In this document: one piece after another, positions 16,915 to 25,621 of the stretch
How positions within the stretch are numbered: position 1 is the first letter of the stretch
How the letters are laid out: each line of letters begins with the position of its first letter
NCBI GenBank assembly: GCA_029008095.1
Contig: JAQXJB010000020.1
Span: forward strand, 37,912-101,911
Reading direction: 5' to 3'
Source: Clostridiales bacterium
Lineage (GTDB): Bacteria > Bacillota > Clostridia > Oscillospirales > Oscillospiraceae
DNA: 64,000 nt
Position numbers and translations under genes: made by a program
Notes under the pieces: generated by a model
Told to the model about the DNA's origin: nothing
The model's input: the letters and a program-made list of their open reading frames with translations, nothing else
The model's database searches: none

Positions 16915-18225
16915 TTAGTCCTCCTTAATCTCTATGTTGCCGAAGCATGCGCCGCAGATATTGCAGCGCTTTTTATCGTTATAGCGGCAGAAGCGGACGT
17001 TGTCGCCCATATACTCATAGGTATACTTGCTCTCGAAGAAGCCGTTTCCGCTGCCGCCCTCGTGGCGGGTGATGGTGCCCCAGGTGCCGTGCATGAAGGC
17101 CGCCTGGAACATGACAGGCTTTCTTACCTTGCGGAACTGGATGGGGCAATGCCATACCGTGGGAGGAATGCGGACCACGGTGGGCTTGTTTATGGTTCTG
17201 TGCTCCATGTGGTCGGGGTCGTCGCCGATGGCGAAGTCGATATCGCAGTCGAAGTCGAAGAAATTCTCGGGGTCGGAGCCCATGAAGAATATGTATTCGT
17301 CAACGCCCTGATGGAAGTGGGGCGCTTCGGTATCGTTCGCGCCGGCGAATATCTGCCAGCCGATATTGTAGTTTGCGTCCTCCATATAGATGTCGCCGCG
17401 GAAATACGCCTGAGGCGAGGGACACCAGTCGCCCCACTTGGTCTCCTCCTTGGGCATCGCCAGAACGAGCTTTGCCGTCTCGGGGGTGATGGCCGGTTTG
17501 GGAGCCTTGAGGGTGGTGGCGTCGGAATAGGATATGGTGGTGTAGCCTGGTCTCACAACGCAGGTGGTGGAGGAAGGAGCCTTGGCCTGGTCGTAAGCGC
17601 CCTTTTCGGAATAGAGCGCTACGCCGTCCTCGTTGATGGCGCTGAACCTGACGTTGGTATAGGGCTTCTTGGGGCAGGCCTCGGGATTGGCAAAGCAGTA
17701 GCCGCAGTAGGTGCAGGCCTTTGCCTTATCCATAACACATTTTCTGGTCTGGTCGCCGGAATAGAGGTACTCCCTCTCGCCGTTTTCCCGCTCTATCAGC
17801 TCCACGGTCTCAAAGTTGCCGGAGAACATGACAGCCTGGAACAAAAGCGGCTTATCCACGCGGACGAAGTTCAGAGGGCCGTGCCAATAGTTCTTGGGGA
17901 CCTTGATGATGGTCGGCTCGGTGATGACTATTTTCTCCATAGTCTCGGGAGTCTTGCCCATGTAGAAATGGATCTCGGCGTCAAAGGAGGAGAAAACGTC
18001 GGGCAGCTTGCCGCCGAGGAACACCAGGTTCTCGTCGCAGGGATGGAAGTGGGCTTCCTGCTGGAGCAGGATGGGCTTTTTGAAAACCTGGAAGCCGCAG
18101 CTCATGGTCGCTCCGGGCATACTCGCTTCGCCCCGGAAATATGCCTGAGGGTTGACGCAGAAGTCGCCCCATTTTGTGTCTTCGGGAGTAAATTCATAAA
18201 AAAGCTTTTCGTACTTTTCCTGCAT
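16915..18225 (-). CDS. double cupin protein with cysteine-cluster tails
   Basis: A 436-residue soluble protein built from two copies of one unit. Each unit starts with WGDFC/WGDWC then PQAYFRG, has a cupin barrel with candidate metal ligands (AHFHPCDENLVFLGG and YWHGPLNF; PHFHQGVDEYIFFMGS and VWHCPIQF) and ends with a cysteine cluster (CVMDKAKACTYCGYC and CRYNDKKRCNICGAC). Cupins bind metals and small molecules; four-cysteine tails of this spacing can hold zinc or an iron-sulfur cluster. The cysteines and histidines are kept in both halves, so both may be active. ATG at 18225 after AAGGAGA. It lies 62 bp downstream of a single-unit relative. I do not know an assigned function. Confidence 0.82.
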   Translation of the reverse strand: MQEKYEKLFYEFTPEDTKWGDFCVNPQAYFRGEASMPGATMSCGFQVFKKPILLQQEAHFHPCDENLVFLGGKLPDVFSSFDAEIHFYMGKTPETMEKIVITEPTIIKVPKNYWHGPLNFVRVDKPLLFQAVMFSGNFETVELIERENGEREYLYSGDQTRKCVMDKAKACTYCGYCFANPEACPKKPYTNVRFSAINEDGVALYSEKGAYDQAKAPSSTTCVVRPGYTTISYSDATTLKAPKPAITPETAKLVLAMPKEETKWGDWCPSPQAYFRGDIYMEDANYNIGWQIFAGANDTEAPHFHQGVDEYIFFMGSDPENFFDFDCDIDFAIGDDPDHMEHRTINKPTVVRIPPTVWHCPIQFRKVRKPVMFQAAFMHGTWGTITRHEGGSGNGFFESKYTYEYMGDNVRFCRYNDKKRCNICGACFGNIEIKED

Positions 18226-18287
18226 GATTACGTCTCCTTTTTGAAAAGGCGGCAGAGCATTGCACCGCCGCCTTTATGTAAAAATGA

Positions 18288-18926
18288 TTACTTTTCCCAC
18301 TTTTCCTGGAGGCACTTGCCGCAGGAATCGCACTTCTTGTCCTTGTTGTACTTGCAGGGAACAGGGCCGTTATAGTACATTTCGGTAGTGGTACCGTCGG
18401 GCAGGTCATAAATGCCGCCGAACATGGGGGTGAACAGCGTTGCCAGGAACAGAACAGGCTTGTTGACCTCCTTGAAGTTCAGGGGGCAGTGGTATACGCC
18501 GGCGGGAATTCTGATGATGGTGGGCTTGTCGATAACGTAGGTCTCGGCCTCGTCGCCCTTGCCCAGGGTGAACTCTATTTTGGCGTCAAAGTCAAATACG
18601 TTGGGGAAGGATGCGCCGAGGAAAATCAGAAATTCGTCCTTTGCGTGACGATGCTGAACGCGGTCAAGGAAGAAGGGCTTTACAAATATCTGATAGCTCT
18701 GGTTGAACTCGGAGCCGGGGATCTGGCTTGCGCCGCGGAAGTATGCCTGGGGCTTTACAACGAAATCCTCGGGGTCACCCTCTGCGACTACTTCGTTTCT
18801 CTCCTGCGGGAACTCAAAAACCAGCTTGCCGAACTTGCTGCTTGCCTTCGCTTCCTCAGTGAGAATGTAATTCTGATAGCCGTCCTCGACCTTAACCTTA
18901 GTCAGGTCAAACTTTTTTTCGCTCAT
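18288..18926 (-). CDS. single cupin protein with cysteine-cluster tail
   Basis: From ATG 18926 (after AAAGGATT) a 212-residue protein with the same unit as each half of its neighbour: KPQAYFRG, a cupin barrel with QHRHAKDEFLIFLGA and VYHCPLNF, and the tail CKYNKDKKCDSCGKC. It lacks a signal peptide. It probably arose by duplication with the 16915 gene, and the two are co-transcribed. Function unknown; the shared metal-site residues suggest a metal-dependent enzyme or sensor rather than a storage protein. The frame to 18950 lacks a good binding site. Confidence 0.82.
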   Translation of the reverse strand: MSEKKFDLTKVKVEDGYQNYILTEEAKASSKFGKLVFEFPQERNEVVAEGDPEDFVVKPQAYFRGASQIPGSEFNQSYQIFVKPFFLDRVQHRHAKDEFLIFLGASFPNVFDFDAKIEFTLGKGDEAETYVIDKPTIIRIPAGVYHCPLNFKEVNKPVLFLATLFTPMFGGIYDLPDGTTTEMYYNGPVPCKYNKDKKCDSCGKCLQEKWEK

Positions 18927-19389
18927 AATTCCAATCCTTTCTGTATTCAAAATTTATATTATTTGCATTATATTATTTATATTATACTAATTCTTTTGAA
19001 ATTTCCATAGTAATATTGATAAAAGCGAAAATTTTAATAATGAAAGCCGGCCATACATTTCACGAATGGCATATCGCCACGCAACCTCAGTCGGAAGTGT
19101 TGAGCGGCGGCGCGCCGCCCCGGGGGGGAGGCGGAAGCGATTCTTGCAGTAAAAACGATAATACGATAAATGTAAAAAACATGTCATTCTGAACGCAGTG
19201 AAGAATCTCCGCAGCCGGTTCACATTGGCAGTACCGTTACCGGGTCGATTCTTCGCATCCGCCGTTGGCGGGGCTCAGAATGACATATTTTCAGATGTTA
19301 AATTTTAGCGATAGATTTTCGCGTGTTGCTGCTGCGCCCTGCGTTTGATGCTTTCCCCTATACAATCGCACGCTGACGCGAAATTGATT
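18927..19389. other. AT-rich promoter region and repeat, no gene
   Basis: The first 90 bases upstream of the cupin gene are AT-rich with several TATAAT-like runs and probably hold its promoter. 19181-19286 is a two-armed GTCATTCTGA-type repeat. No convincing coding frame. Confidence 0.6.
19181..19286. repeat. two-armed GTCATTCTGA-type repeat
   Basis: ATGTCATTCTGAACGCAG with GAAGAATCTCC at the left, and CGATTCTTCGC with CAGAATGACAT at the right; the arms are inverted relative to each other. Confidence 0.75.
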
Positions 19390-19701
19390 TTACCTGAACT
19401 TTACTGCCGTGCCGTAGGCAATAATCTCGGCGGCGCCCTGCATCACCGCGGATGAGCCGAAGCGTATATTCACGATGGCGTCGGCGTTCATCGCCTCGGC
19501 TTCGTCCACCATGCGCTTTGTGGCTATCTGGCGAGCCTCGACAAGCATTTCGGTGTAACCCTTTATCTCGCCGCCCACCAGAGTTTTCATTCCTGCCATA
19601 AAATCCTTGCCAAAATTCTTTGACTGCACAACAGTCCCCTTTACTATCCCGAGCGCCTCGATTTCCCGGCCGGGAACATGGTCAATGTTGAGAAGCAGCA
19701 T
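19390..19701 (-). CDS. YbjQ/UPF0145 family protein
   Basis: A 103-residue cytosolic protein of the YbjQ family: IEALGIVKGTVVQSKNFGKD near the start, GGEIKGYTEML in the middle and DAIVNIRFGSSAVMQGAAEIIAYGTAV at the end, full length for the family. These form a small pentameric fold of unknown function, at times called heavy-metal-binding without firm evidence. ATG after AAGGAGG. It lies 113 bp downstream of the small membrane protein gene. Confidence 0.9.
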   Translation of the reverse strand: MLLLNIDHVPGREIEALGIVKGTVVQSKNFGKDFMAGMKTLVGGEIKGYTEMLVEARQIATKRMVDEAEAMNADAIVNIRFGSSAVMQGAAEIIAYGTAVKFR

Positions 19702-19814
19702 CTTCTTATCCTCCTTACGATTCTTTGATCTCTTATCATATCATATCCGGACGGAGGCTATCGCCCCGTTTCCGGCGCTGACAGTATGAGCGGCACGGCT
19801 GCGCGGGCTCTTCG

Positions 19815-20066
19815 TCAATATTTCGCCGCGTCCTCTTCCTCGCCGCTGTCTATCTCCCTGAGCCGCTGACACAGGGCAATGATCACGCCTACGATAACGG
19901 CTATGACGAACAGACCGTAAATGGCTATTATCGCCATTGCGGTGGGTACGCCGCATGCTTCGCCAAGCATGGGGTAAATGACCGCCGCGAGTATCACGGC
20001 AAGTATGGCTATGATGACCGCCGCGCAGATAATGGGTGCGCGCTTTTTATCAATAGTGCTTCGCAT
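19815..20066 (-). CDS. small two-helix membrane protein, paralogue of the MerR C-terminus
   Basis: An 83-residue protein with two membrane helices (about 10-32 and 42-65) and the tail ALCQRLREIDSGEEEDAAKY. The neighbouring MerR protein ends in ALSQRINEIRKGEIDDAKHY, so the two share a membrane module and tail. ATG at 20066 after GGGGGAG, overlapping the MerR gene by 17 bp, so expression is coupled. Plausibly it pairs with the regulator in the membrane. No known function. Confidence 0.7.
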   Translation of the reverse strand: MRSTIDKKRAPIICAAVIIAILAVILAAVIYPMLGEACGVPTAMAIIAIYGLFVIAVIVGVIIALCQRLREIDSGEEEDAAKY

Positions 20067-20700
20067 CGTCTATCTCCCCCTTGCGTATTTCATTGATTCG
20101 CTGGCTCAGCGCCAGCACCACGCCTGCGGCTATGGCGGCGAATATTCCCACTATGAGCAGCAGGAACCAGAACGGCGGGGCGTCCGCCGGAGAAACGCGG
20201 TAGGCCCATATAACCAGAGCGCTCAGCGCAAGCATCAGCGTCACCATGATCAGCGTTACGGCCACAGGCGCGATATAGCGCGTCCTGACGTCTCCGGTAT
20301 GCTTGTTTTGGAAGGATGCGCCGTTCCGCTCCATTTCCTCCATTCTGGCGAGTATCGCTTCCGCGTCCAGCTTTGAAACGGGTATGTCCTCTCCCTGAAG
20401 CTCGGTGCAAAGCGTCACGGCCTGCTCCAGATCCCGGCGCTCCCTCTCCAGCGTGACCAGGTGACGGCGCATACCGTCGCCCACGGTGTGGGTCCCGTTC
20501 TGCATCAGGCGTATCTCGCCGATGGGCAGCCCCAGCTTCCGCAGGAGCTTTATCCGGCGCAGCGCGTCCACGTCGGCCTCGCCGTAATCCCGGTAGCCGT
20601 TTTCTGCGTTGCGCCGGGGCGACAGCAGCCCCTGCTCCTCATAAAAGCGGATATTCTTTTTCGTTATGCCCACCAGGGTCTCCACTTCGTTTATCTTCAC
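20050..20700 (-). CDS. MerR-family regulator with C-terminal membrane helices
   Basis: Residues 1-70 are a MerR winged helix-turn-helix (KINEVETLVGITKKNIRFYEEQGLL, then RLIKLLRKLGLPIGEI-like helix), followed by a dimerisation helix to about 110, a linker and two membrane helices (about 142-163 and 175-200). It lacks the cysteines of metal-sensing MerR proteins, so the signal is probably at or in the membrane. I place the start at the GTG at 20700, five bases after GGCGGTGA; the upstream GTG at 20709 sits on the binding site itself. Overlaps its membrane partner gene. Confidence 0.85.
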   Translation of the reverse strand: MKINEVETLVGITKKNIRFYEEQGLLSPRRNAENGYRDYGEADVDALRRIKLLRKLGLPIGEIRLMQNGTHTVGDGMRRHLVTLERERRDLEQAVTLCTELQGEDIPVSKLDAEAILARMEEMERNGASFQNKHTGDVRTRYIAPVAVTLIMVTLMLALSALVIWAYRVSPADAPPFWFLLLIVGIFAAIAAGVVLALSQRINEIRKGEIDDAKHY

Positions 20701-20796
20701 GGGTTTCACCGCCTTTCCAAGCTTTGCTTACATAGAGAATAAACCTTACACAAAGGGGAAAGTCAATAGTTTTTGATAATTTTTACGTTTCGGCAA

Positions 20797-20832
20797 GCTC
20801 GGGGCGCCTTCCGCAAGGAAGACGCCCCGAGC
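20797..20832. terminator. strong hairpin after the glycyl radical enzyme gene
   Basis: GCTCGGGGCG plus CCTTCC pairs across a GCAA loop with GGAAG and CGCCCCGAGC. There is no clear T-tract on either strand, so termination is likely but not certain. Confidence 0.5.
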
Positions 20833-20860
20833 GCAAATCGTTATTACATACGCAGGCAGA

Positions 20861-23323
20861 TCAGATGCCGAGCTCAAGTCTCTGGATGTAGCCATCCTGA
20901 TCCATAGTGGACAGGTGGGTGAAGTATGCGGAGAAACCGGCGATACGGACGATAAGGTCCTGATATTCCTCGGGATTCTTCTGAGCCGCGCGCATTACCG
21001 CTGTGTCGGCGACAGTGAAGTGGACCTGAATGCCGCCCAGATCGAAGTAGGAGGTGATCAGCTCACGAACCTTTGCGGTAGACTCCTCGTTCTTGACTGA
21101 GTTGCCGTCCAGACGCAGATTGATGGCGCCGCCGCAGCGCAGCTTGCGCCAGGGCATCTTGGCAACGCTCTTGACGTAAGAAAGGGGGCCGTTTCTGACG
21201 GAGTCGGGTCTGGGGTCGCTGGAGAGGGAAAGCGGATCACCGGTCTTACGTCCATCGGGAGTAGCCCAGGTGCGCTTGCCGGTGCCGACGTTATACAGGT
21301 CGAGCGCGCCACAGTTCTGGGTACCTCCGTTTACGCCGGGGGTGTTGTTGAAATAATCCGCCCAATAGTTGGTAAACCATCTGACGATATCGTCGGGGCC
21401 ATCGTCATCGTTGCCATAGAAAGGAACTTCCTTGATGATGCGGCGGCGGAGCAGCTCATAGCCCTCCCAGTTTGCCTGCAGAGCGTCGTAAAGCTCCTTG
21501 GTGGTAACGATCTTCTTGTCGAAGCAAAGGTACTTGATGGCGGAAAGGCTGTCAGCCGTGGTGCCAACACCGTTGAACATGGAGCCCATGCCGTTATATT
21601 TGGCGCCGCCCCAGCTTACGTCCATACCCTTTTCGAGGCAGCCCTCGGTCATCATGGAAGCGGAGAGGATGGGCCACTCGGTGTTGAATACCAGTGCAGC
21701 GAAGTGATACATACGGGTGACCTGATCGATGTAGAACTTCATCTGGCGTTCCATCTCGGCCTTGATCTCGTCGAAGCTCTCGTACTCATACAGCTTCTTG
21801 CAGGGGAGCTTTCCGGGCTGACCGTCCATCGGGTTGACGTTGCCATGAATGACATACTGGAGAATGCTTACAAGGCTGGCTCCGGTGCCGAAGCCGCCGC
21901 AGTTTGCGGCCATGGACCATTCCTTACCGCTGATGGCGGGCTCCACGCAGCCGAACACGGCGTAGCGGCGGGCATCCTCCAGCGGCACGCCTCTATCGAG
22001 CATGGACTGGATGATAACATCGTCGTTATTGAACTGAGGCATACCGCCGGAACGCTTGGAACAGGCGATAGCAAGCTCCCAGAGGTGGTCGGGCATATGC
22101 TCATTTACGCGCAATGCCACGCTGGGTTCGGCAACACGCAGACGGTAGTAGGAGAGGAGAATCATCTCGGTGGCGATGTTATAGTCTCCGGAACCGTCTA
22201 CCTTCATGCCGCCAACGGTTATCAGGCTGCCGGCTGCGATGTTCTGAGCGCCGCCCTGAAGGTCAAAGAAGGTACGGCCTTCCTTATGAGCTTCGATAAG
22301 CTGATCGTTGGTGGGCTTGGGGAACATGATGATCTGGTCGCCCATGTGGAGCAGCCATGCGTCAAAGAGTTCCTGAGCCTGCTCACGGGTGAGCGCGCCG
22401 GTGGCAATATCATGCTCGGCAAGAGGTCCGAGGAAGGAGTCGACAAGACCGGGAGAGTCCGCCCAGTGGGTACCGTCGGCGATGAGAAGATACTGATAGA
22501 AGTGAATGACCTGCAAACCTTCCCAGAGGTTTCTGGCGGGGTTCTCGATGATCCAGTCGCAGGAATCTGCCATCTTGAGCAGCTCTGCCTTGCGGGCAGG
22601 ATCAGCGGTGGTCTCAGCCTTTTTGCGGCAGCCCTCGGCATAGCGCTTGCTCATGAGTATCATACCGTCGCAGACCTTGATGTATGCGCGGTAGAAGAGC
22701 TCGCTGCGCACATTCTCGTGGGTGGTGTGAGCCTGAATTTCAGCCAGCTTTTCCTGAGCTATTCTGCGGCACTCGCCAAAGCCGACGGTAACTGCGCGCT
22801 CATAGTTGGGGCAGAAGTGGCCGGGATAGGAGCCGTTGAGGAACTGCTTGTAAGCGCCCATGCTTTCGATGAACTCGGGCGGAAAAATACCCTTGGCGGT
22901 GGCGGCAATATCGTTCTCCTGCCAGAACTTGTCGGCCTCGAGGATCCACTGGCGGTCCTCGTCATCAACCCAAACGCTGCCGGGTACCTGCCAAGCGGCC
23001 TTGAAGCGTTCGTCGGTGTCGCCAAAGCAGCCCTGAATCCATGCGTGGCTGCACTGCTCGATGTCGAAGTGAACGGTGCGGCAGTGTGGGCCGGCATCGC
23101 CGAGGAAGATATCGTCATCGTCGATGTTGATTTCGCGCTTGGTCAGCCAGTCATAAAGGAAGCCGGCGCGCTTCATAATGGGATATTCCTTGGGATGAGC
23201 CATGTAGTAATCGGTGAGGATACGGTTGCGCTCAAAGTTCAGGCGCATATCCTTGTTGATGCGCTTTCTCTTCTCCTGAAGACCACGAATACGGTCGGAG
23301 ATAGGAAGCTCAAACTTATCCAT
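20861..23323 (-). CDS. glycyl radical enzyme, substrate unassigned (CutC/arylacetate decarboxylase-like)
   Basis: An 820-residue pyruvate formate-lyase-fold enzyme. The active-site Cys459 lies in FGCVEP, and the radical Gly796 in RIAGFSAYF near the C-terminus. Glu461 after the Cys (CVE) is the pattern of choline trimethylamine-lyase, hydroxyproline dehydratase, isethionate lyase, arylacetate decarboxylases and related eliminases, not of pyruvate formate-lyase itself (CC). The last stretch, HLSTMDQDGYIQRLELGI, departs from the more usual Q-EII-R-T ending. There is no small subunit gene, shell protein or transporter next to it to name the substrate. ATG at 23323 after AGAAGGAG, 53 bp downstream of its activase. 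Strictly O2-sensitive, fitting an anaerobe. Confidence 0.9.
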   Translation of the reverse strand: MDKFELPISDRIRGLQEKRKRINKDMRLNFERNRILTDYYMAHPKEYPIMKRAGFLYDWLTKREINIDDDDIFLGDAGPHCRTVHFDIEQCSHAWIQGCFGDTDERFKAAWQVPGSVWVDDEDRQWILEADKFWQENDIAATAKGIFPPEFIESMGAYKQFLNGSYPGHFCPNYERAVTVGFGECRRIAQEKLAEIQAHTTHENVRSELFYRAYIKVCDGMILMSKRYAEGCRKKAETTADPARKAELLKMADSCDWIIENPARNLWEGLQVIHFYQYLLIADGTHWADSPGLVDSFLGPLAEHDIATGALTREQAQELFDAWLLHMGDQIIMFPKPTNDQLIEAHKEGRTFFDLQGGAQNIAAGSLITVGGMKVDGSGDYNIATEMILLSYYRLRVAEPSVALRVNEHMPDHLWELAIACSKRSGGMPQFNNDDVIIQSMLDRGVPLEDARRYAVFGCVEPAISGKEWSMAANCGGFGTGASLVSILQYVIHGNVNPMDGQPGKLPCKKLYEYESFDEIKAEMERQMKFYIDQVTRMYHFAALVFNTEWPILSASMMTEGCLEKGMDVSWGGAKYNGMGSMFNGVGTTADSLSAIKYLCFDKKIVTTKELYDALQANWEGYELLRRRIIKEVPFYGNDDDGPDDIVRWFTNYWADYFNNTPGVNGGTQNCGALDLYNVGTGKRTWATPDGRKTGDPLSLSSDPRPDSVRNGPLSYVKSVAKMPWRKLRCGGAINLRLDGNSVKNEESTAKVRELITSYFDLGGIQVHFTVADTAVMRAAQKNPEEYQDLIVRIAGFSAYFTHLSTMDQDGYIQRLELGI

Positions 23324-23376
23324 GTTTCATTTCTCCTTCTATAATTAAATTTTGTTGACTTTGGTAACCCTCCACA

Positions 23377-24336
23377 TCAGTGAAGCTGGCAGGGGATATC
23401 ATAGGCTTGGAACAGCTCAAGAGCCTTTTCCATGAACTCCTCGGATGGCGGAGACCAGCGGTGCAGCTTGTATTTCCAACCGAGACGATCATACTTAGAG
23501 GTGCCGAGGTGATGATATGGCAGCAGCTGCACCAGCGTTACGGCATCGCCCAGCTCCTTGCAGAATTTCGCGGTGGCGTGCATATTCTCCTCGCTGTCGT
23601 TCAGGCGTGGGATCACGGGATAGCGGATCTGCAGCTTGCCGCCGTTTTCGGCGAGAAAGCGGGCGTTTTCGAGTATCTTCTCGTTGGGAACGCCGGTGAG
23701 CTTTCTGTGCATCTCGGAATCCATCTGCTTAAGGTCGTAGAGGAAGAGATCAATGTAAGGAAGTATCTGCCGGAACTGCTCCTGATCGGCAAAGCCGGTG
23801 GTGTCCAGACAGATGTGGATGCCGCTGTCCTTCAGGCGTTTGGCAAGATTATATGTAAAGTCGAACTGGCTCATGGCCTCGCCGCCTGAGATGGTGATAC
23901 CGCCGCCGTTCTTGAAGAAGGGCGTATCCTTGATAACTCGCTCATATACCTCATCCACGGTGGTGTCCCATCCGGCGGTGTAAAGAGCGCCGTTTATGCA
24001 GAGTTCGGTGCATTTCAGGCAGCTGCTGCACTTGGCGTGATCCACGCGAACCTTGGTGATAAGGCCGGAACCGTCCAGGGACTCCTCGGGCTGACCGAGG
24101 GAGATGGCGCCCTGCTCGCAGGCATCAATGCAGAGATTGCCGCATATTTCGGTGCCCAGACATTTTATGGGCAGAAAACCCACCTGAAGCTTATGCATCT
24201 GTGACTCGGGGCTGTGACACCAGAGGCAGCGCAGAGGGCAGCCCTTGGTGTATACCGTGGTGCGTATGCCGGGACCATCATGGACCGCATAGCCTTGTAT
24301 ATCATATATGCGGCCTGCTGCATTTTCATATTCCAA
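23377..24336 (-). CDS. glycyl-radical enzyme activating enzyme (radical SAM)
   Basis: A 319-residue radical SAM protein with the CPLRCLWC motif that binds the SAM-cleaving 4Fe-4S cluster, preceded by DGPGIRTTVYTKGC. Between it and the barrel lies a ferredoxin-like insert with clusters of cysteines (CLGTEICGNLCIDAC and CSSCLKCTELC), the longer type found with eliminase-class glycyl radical enzymes. GGGITISGGEA is the SAM-contact block. TTG start at 24336 with GGTGG about 10 bases before. First gene of the pair; it installs the Gly796 radical of the neighbour. Confidence 0.93.
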   Translation of the reverse strand: MEYENAAGRIYDIQGYAVHDGPGIRTTVYTKGCPLRCLWCHSPESQMHKLQVGFLPIKCLGTEICGNLCIDACEQGAISLGQPEESLDGSGLITKVRVDHAKCSSCLKCTELCINGALYTAGWDTTVDEVYERVIKDTPFFKNGGGITISGGEAMSQFDFTYNLAKRLKDSGIHICLDTTGFADQEQFRQILPYIDLFLYDLKQMDSEMHRKLTGVPNEKILENARFLAENGGKLQIRYPVIPRLNDSEENMHATAKFCKELGDAVTLVQLLPYHHLGTSKYDRLGWKYKLHRWSPPSEEFMEKALELFQAYDIPCQLH

Positions 24337-24553
24337 ATTAATGAAACCACCTTTTTTTAATATCTTTGATACTCTATTATAATATTATTCCATGCTGTTT
24401 GGCAAGCGCTTTATTATAGTTCCCTGGCTAAAATTATGCAAATCTTTGATGAAACCATACAAAAGCTGCATGAGAAGACCGCCCGAAAGTCGAAAACGCA
24501 TTGACATATTTCCCGCAAGGTTGTTACAATAGCGACGAAAAGAGGGGAACGAT
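24337..24553. promoter_or_regulatory. divergent promoter region between activase and GtrA genes
   Basis: AT-rich near the activase, with TATAATATTATT at about 24377; TTGACA at 24502 points toward the GtrA gene with a TACAAT 17 bp later. Specific assignments are tentative. Confidence 0.4.
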
Positions 24554-24973
24554 TTGGGAAAAAATAAAAAAGCAACCGCTTGGCAGGCCGTGAAATTCAC
24601 CCTGTTCTCCGCGTCGGCGGGTATTATCCAGCTTCTGTCCTTCACTCTGCTCAACGAGCTGATGAGCTGGCCCTATTGGCCATCTTACCTTATCGCGCTA
24701 ATTCTTTCCGTGCTGTGGAATTTCACGCTGAACCGGCGGTATACCTTCAAGTCGGCGGCAAATATCCCGGCGGCGATGGCGAAGGTGTTCGGGTATTATC
24801 TGGTCTTTACGCCGTTGTCCGCATGGCTGGGTCAGTTGGCGGAAAACGCGGGCGTGAACGAGTATATCATCCTTGTCGTTACCATGCTTGTCAATTTCGT
24901 GACAGAATTTTTGTTCAATAAGTTCGTGGTCTACCGGGGACAGGAGAATACCCGGGAGAAAAAGTCATCTTGA
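24554..24973 (+). CDS. GtrA-like membrane protein
   Basis: A 139-residue protein with four membrane helices, of the GtrA/DPMS family: the FTLFSASAGIIQLLSF first helix, LSVLWNFTLNRRYTF after the second, and a final NKFVVY motif. Members assist flipping or transfer of lipid-linked sugars. TTG start at 24554, six bases after GAGGGG. It stands alone, so its glycosyltransferase partner is elsewhere. Confidence 0.88.
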   Translation: MGKNKKATAWQAVKFTLFSASAGIIQLLSFTLLNELMSWPYWPSYLIALILSVLWNFTLNRRYTFKSAANIPAAMAKVFGYYLVFTPLSAWLGQLAENAGVNEYIILVVTMLVNFVTEFLFNKFVVYRGQENTREKKSS

Positions 24974-25052
24974 AAATTTCCAAAAATTTCGGAATAAAAT
25001 CCGCCTGAAAACAAAGACTATCATTGAAATCTTATTTCAGGAGGAAATTATC

Positions 25053-25238
25053 ATGAACAACATGAACAATAACGTAAATTCCAGCATCAAGTGCTCCGTG
25101 GACAGCTGCACCTATCACGCTCAGAATCAGAATTACTGCACCAAGAGCGAGATCAACGTCGGCTGCTGCAACACCACCAACCCCACCACTCCCGACTGCA
25201 CCGAATGCGCGTCCTTCAAGATGAACAACGCGAAGTAA
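25053..25238 (+). CDS. DUF1540 cysteine-rich protein
   Basis: A 61-residue protein with CSVDSCTYH, a middle Cys, EINVG and a final DCTECASF, the DUF1540 pattern of metal-binding cysteines. Common in spore-forming and other Clostridia; function unknown. ATG at 25053 after AGGAGG. A small single gene followed by a hairpin. Confidence 0.88.
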   Translation: MNNMNNNVNSSIKCSVDSCTYHAQNQNYCTKSEINVGCCNTTNPTTPDCTECASFKMNNAK

Positions 25239-25261
25239 CAGCGTTCACCATTCGATGAAAT

Positions 25262-25298
25262 CATCAGGGGCGCACCGGAAATCGGTGCGCCCCTGATG
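25262..25298. terminator. long perfect hairpin after the DUF1540 gene
   Basis: A 16-bp perfect stem (25262-25277 and 25283-25298) around a five-base loop. No T-tract follows, so it may be a terminator of reduced strength or an mRNA end-stabiliser. Confidence 0.55.
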
Positions 25299-25348
25299 TG
25301 CAATAACGCTATGCACAGCATTACGGTAATTCGCTAAATTGAAAGGTT

Positions 25349-25440
25349 TGTCATTCTGAGCTTGCGAAGAATCTCCGCACCACCGGAACTGCCGATATAA
25401 ACCAACGCCGGAGATTCTTCCCTGCGGTCAGAATGACATT
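25349..25440. repeat. two-armed GTCATTCTGA-type repeat, copy A
   Basis: TGTCATTCTGAGC then GAAGAATCTCC, a spacer CACCACCGGAACTGCCGAT, then GGAGATTCTTCC and CAGAATGACATT. Nearly identical to copy B. Confidence 0.8.
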
Positions 25441-25491
25441 ATTTTTACATTGTTTCTATCACCGTTCATGCGGCAAAAACCATACTGCCCC

Positions 25492-25517
25492 CGGCGGAGG
25501 CACGCCTCCGCCCTACG
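25492..25517. repeat. GC-rich palindromic repeat, second variant
   Basis: CGGCGGAGGCACGCCTCCGCC followed by CTACG; inverted match to 16631-16661. Confidence 0.7.
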
Positions 25518-25544
25518 TTCTATCCATAAAATTGAAGGTAAATT

Positions 25545-25586
25545 CGTAGGGCAGGGGCGCGCCCCTGCCGTGCAGTAACGATATGC
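25545..25586. repeat. GC-rich palindromic repeat
   Basis: CGTAGGGCAG, the GGGGCGCGCCCC core, then GTGCAGTAACGATATG; inverted match to 16527-16567. Confidence 0.75.
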
Positions 25587-25621
25587 ACAATGCAACGATA
25601 AAACCGCAAAACTGAAAAACC

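Noticed and set aside
16777..18375. 532-codon plus-strand open frame
   Set aside because: Antisense shadow of the cupin genes, which show repeats, metal motifs and ribosome binding sites.
21704..23344. 546-codon plus-strand open frame
   Set aside because: Antisense shadow of the glycyl radical enzyme gene.
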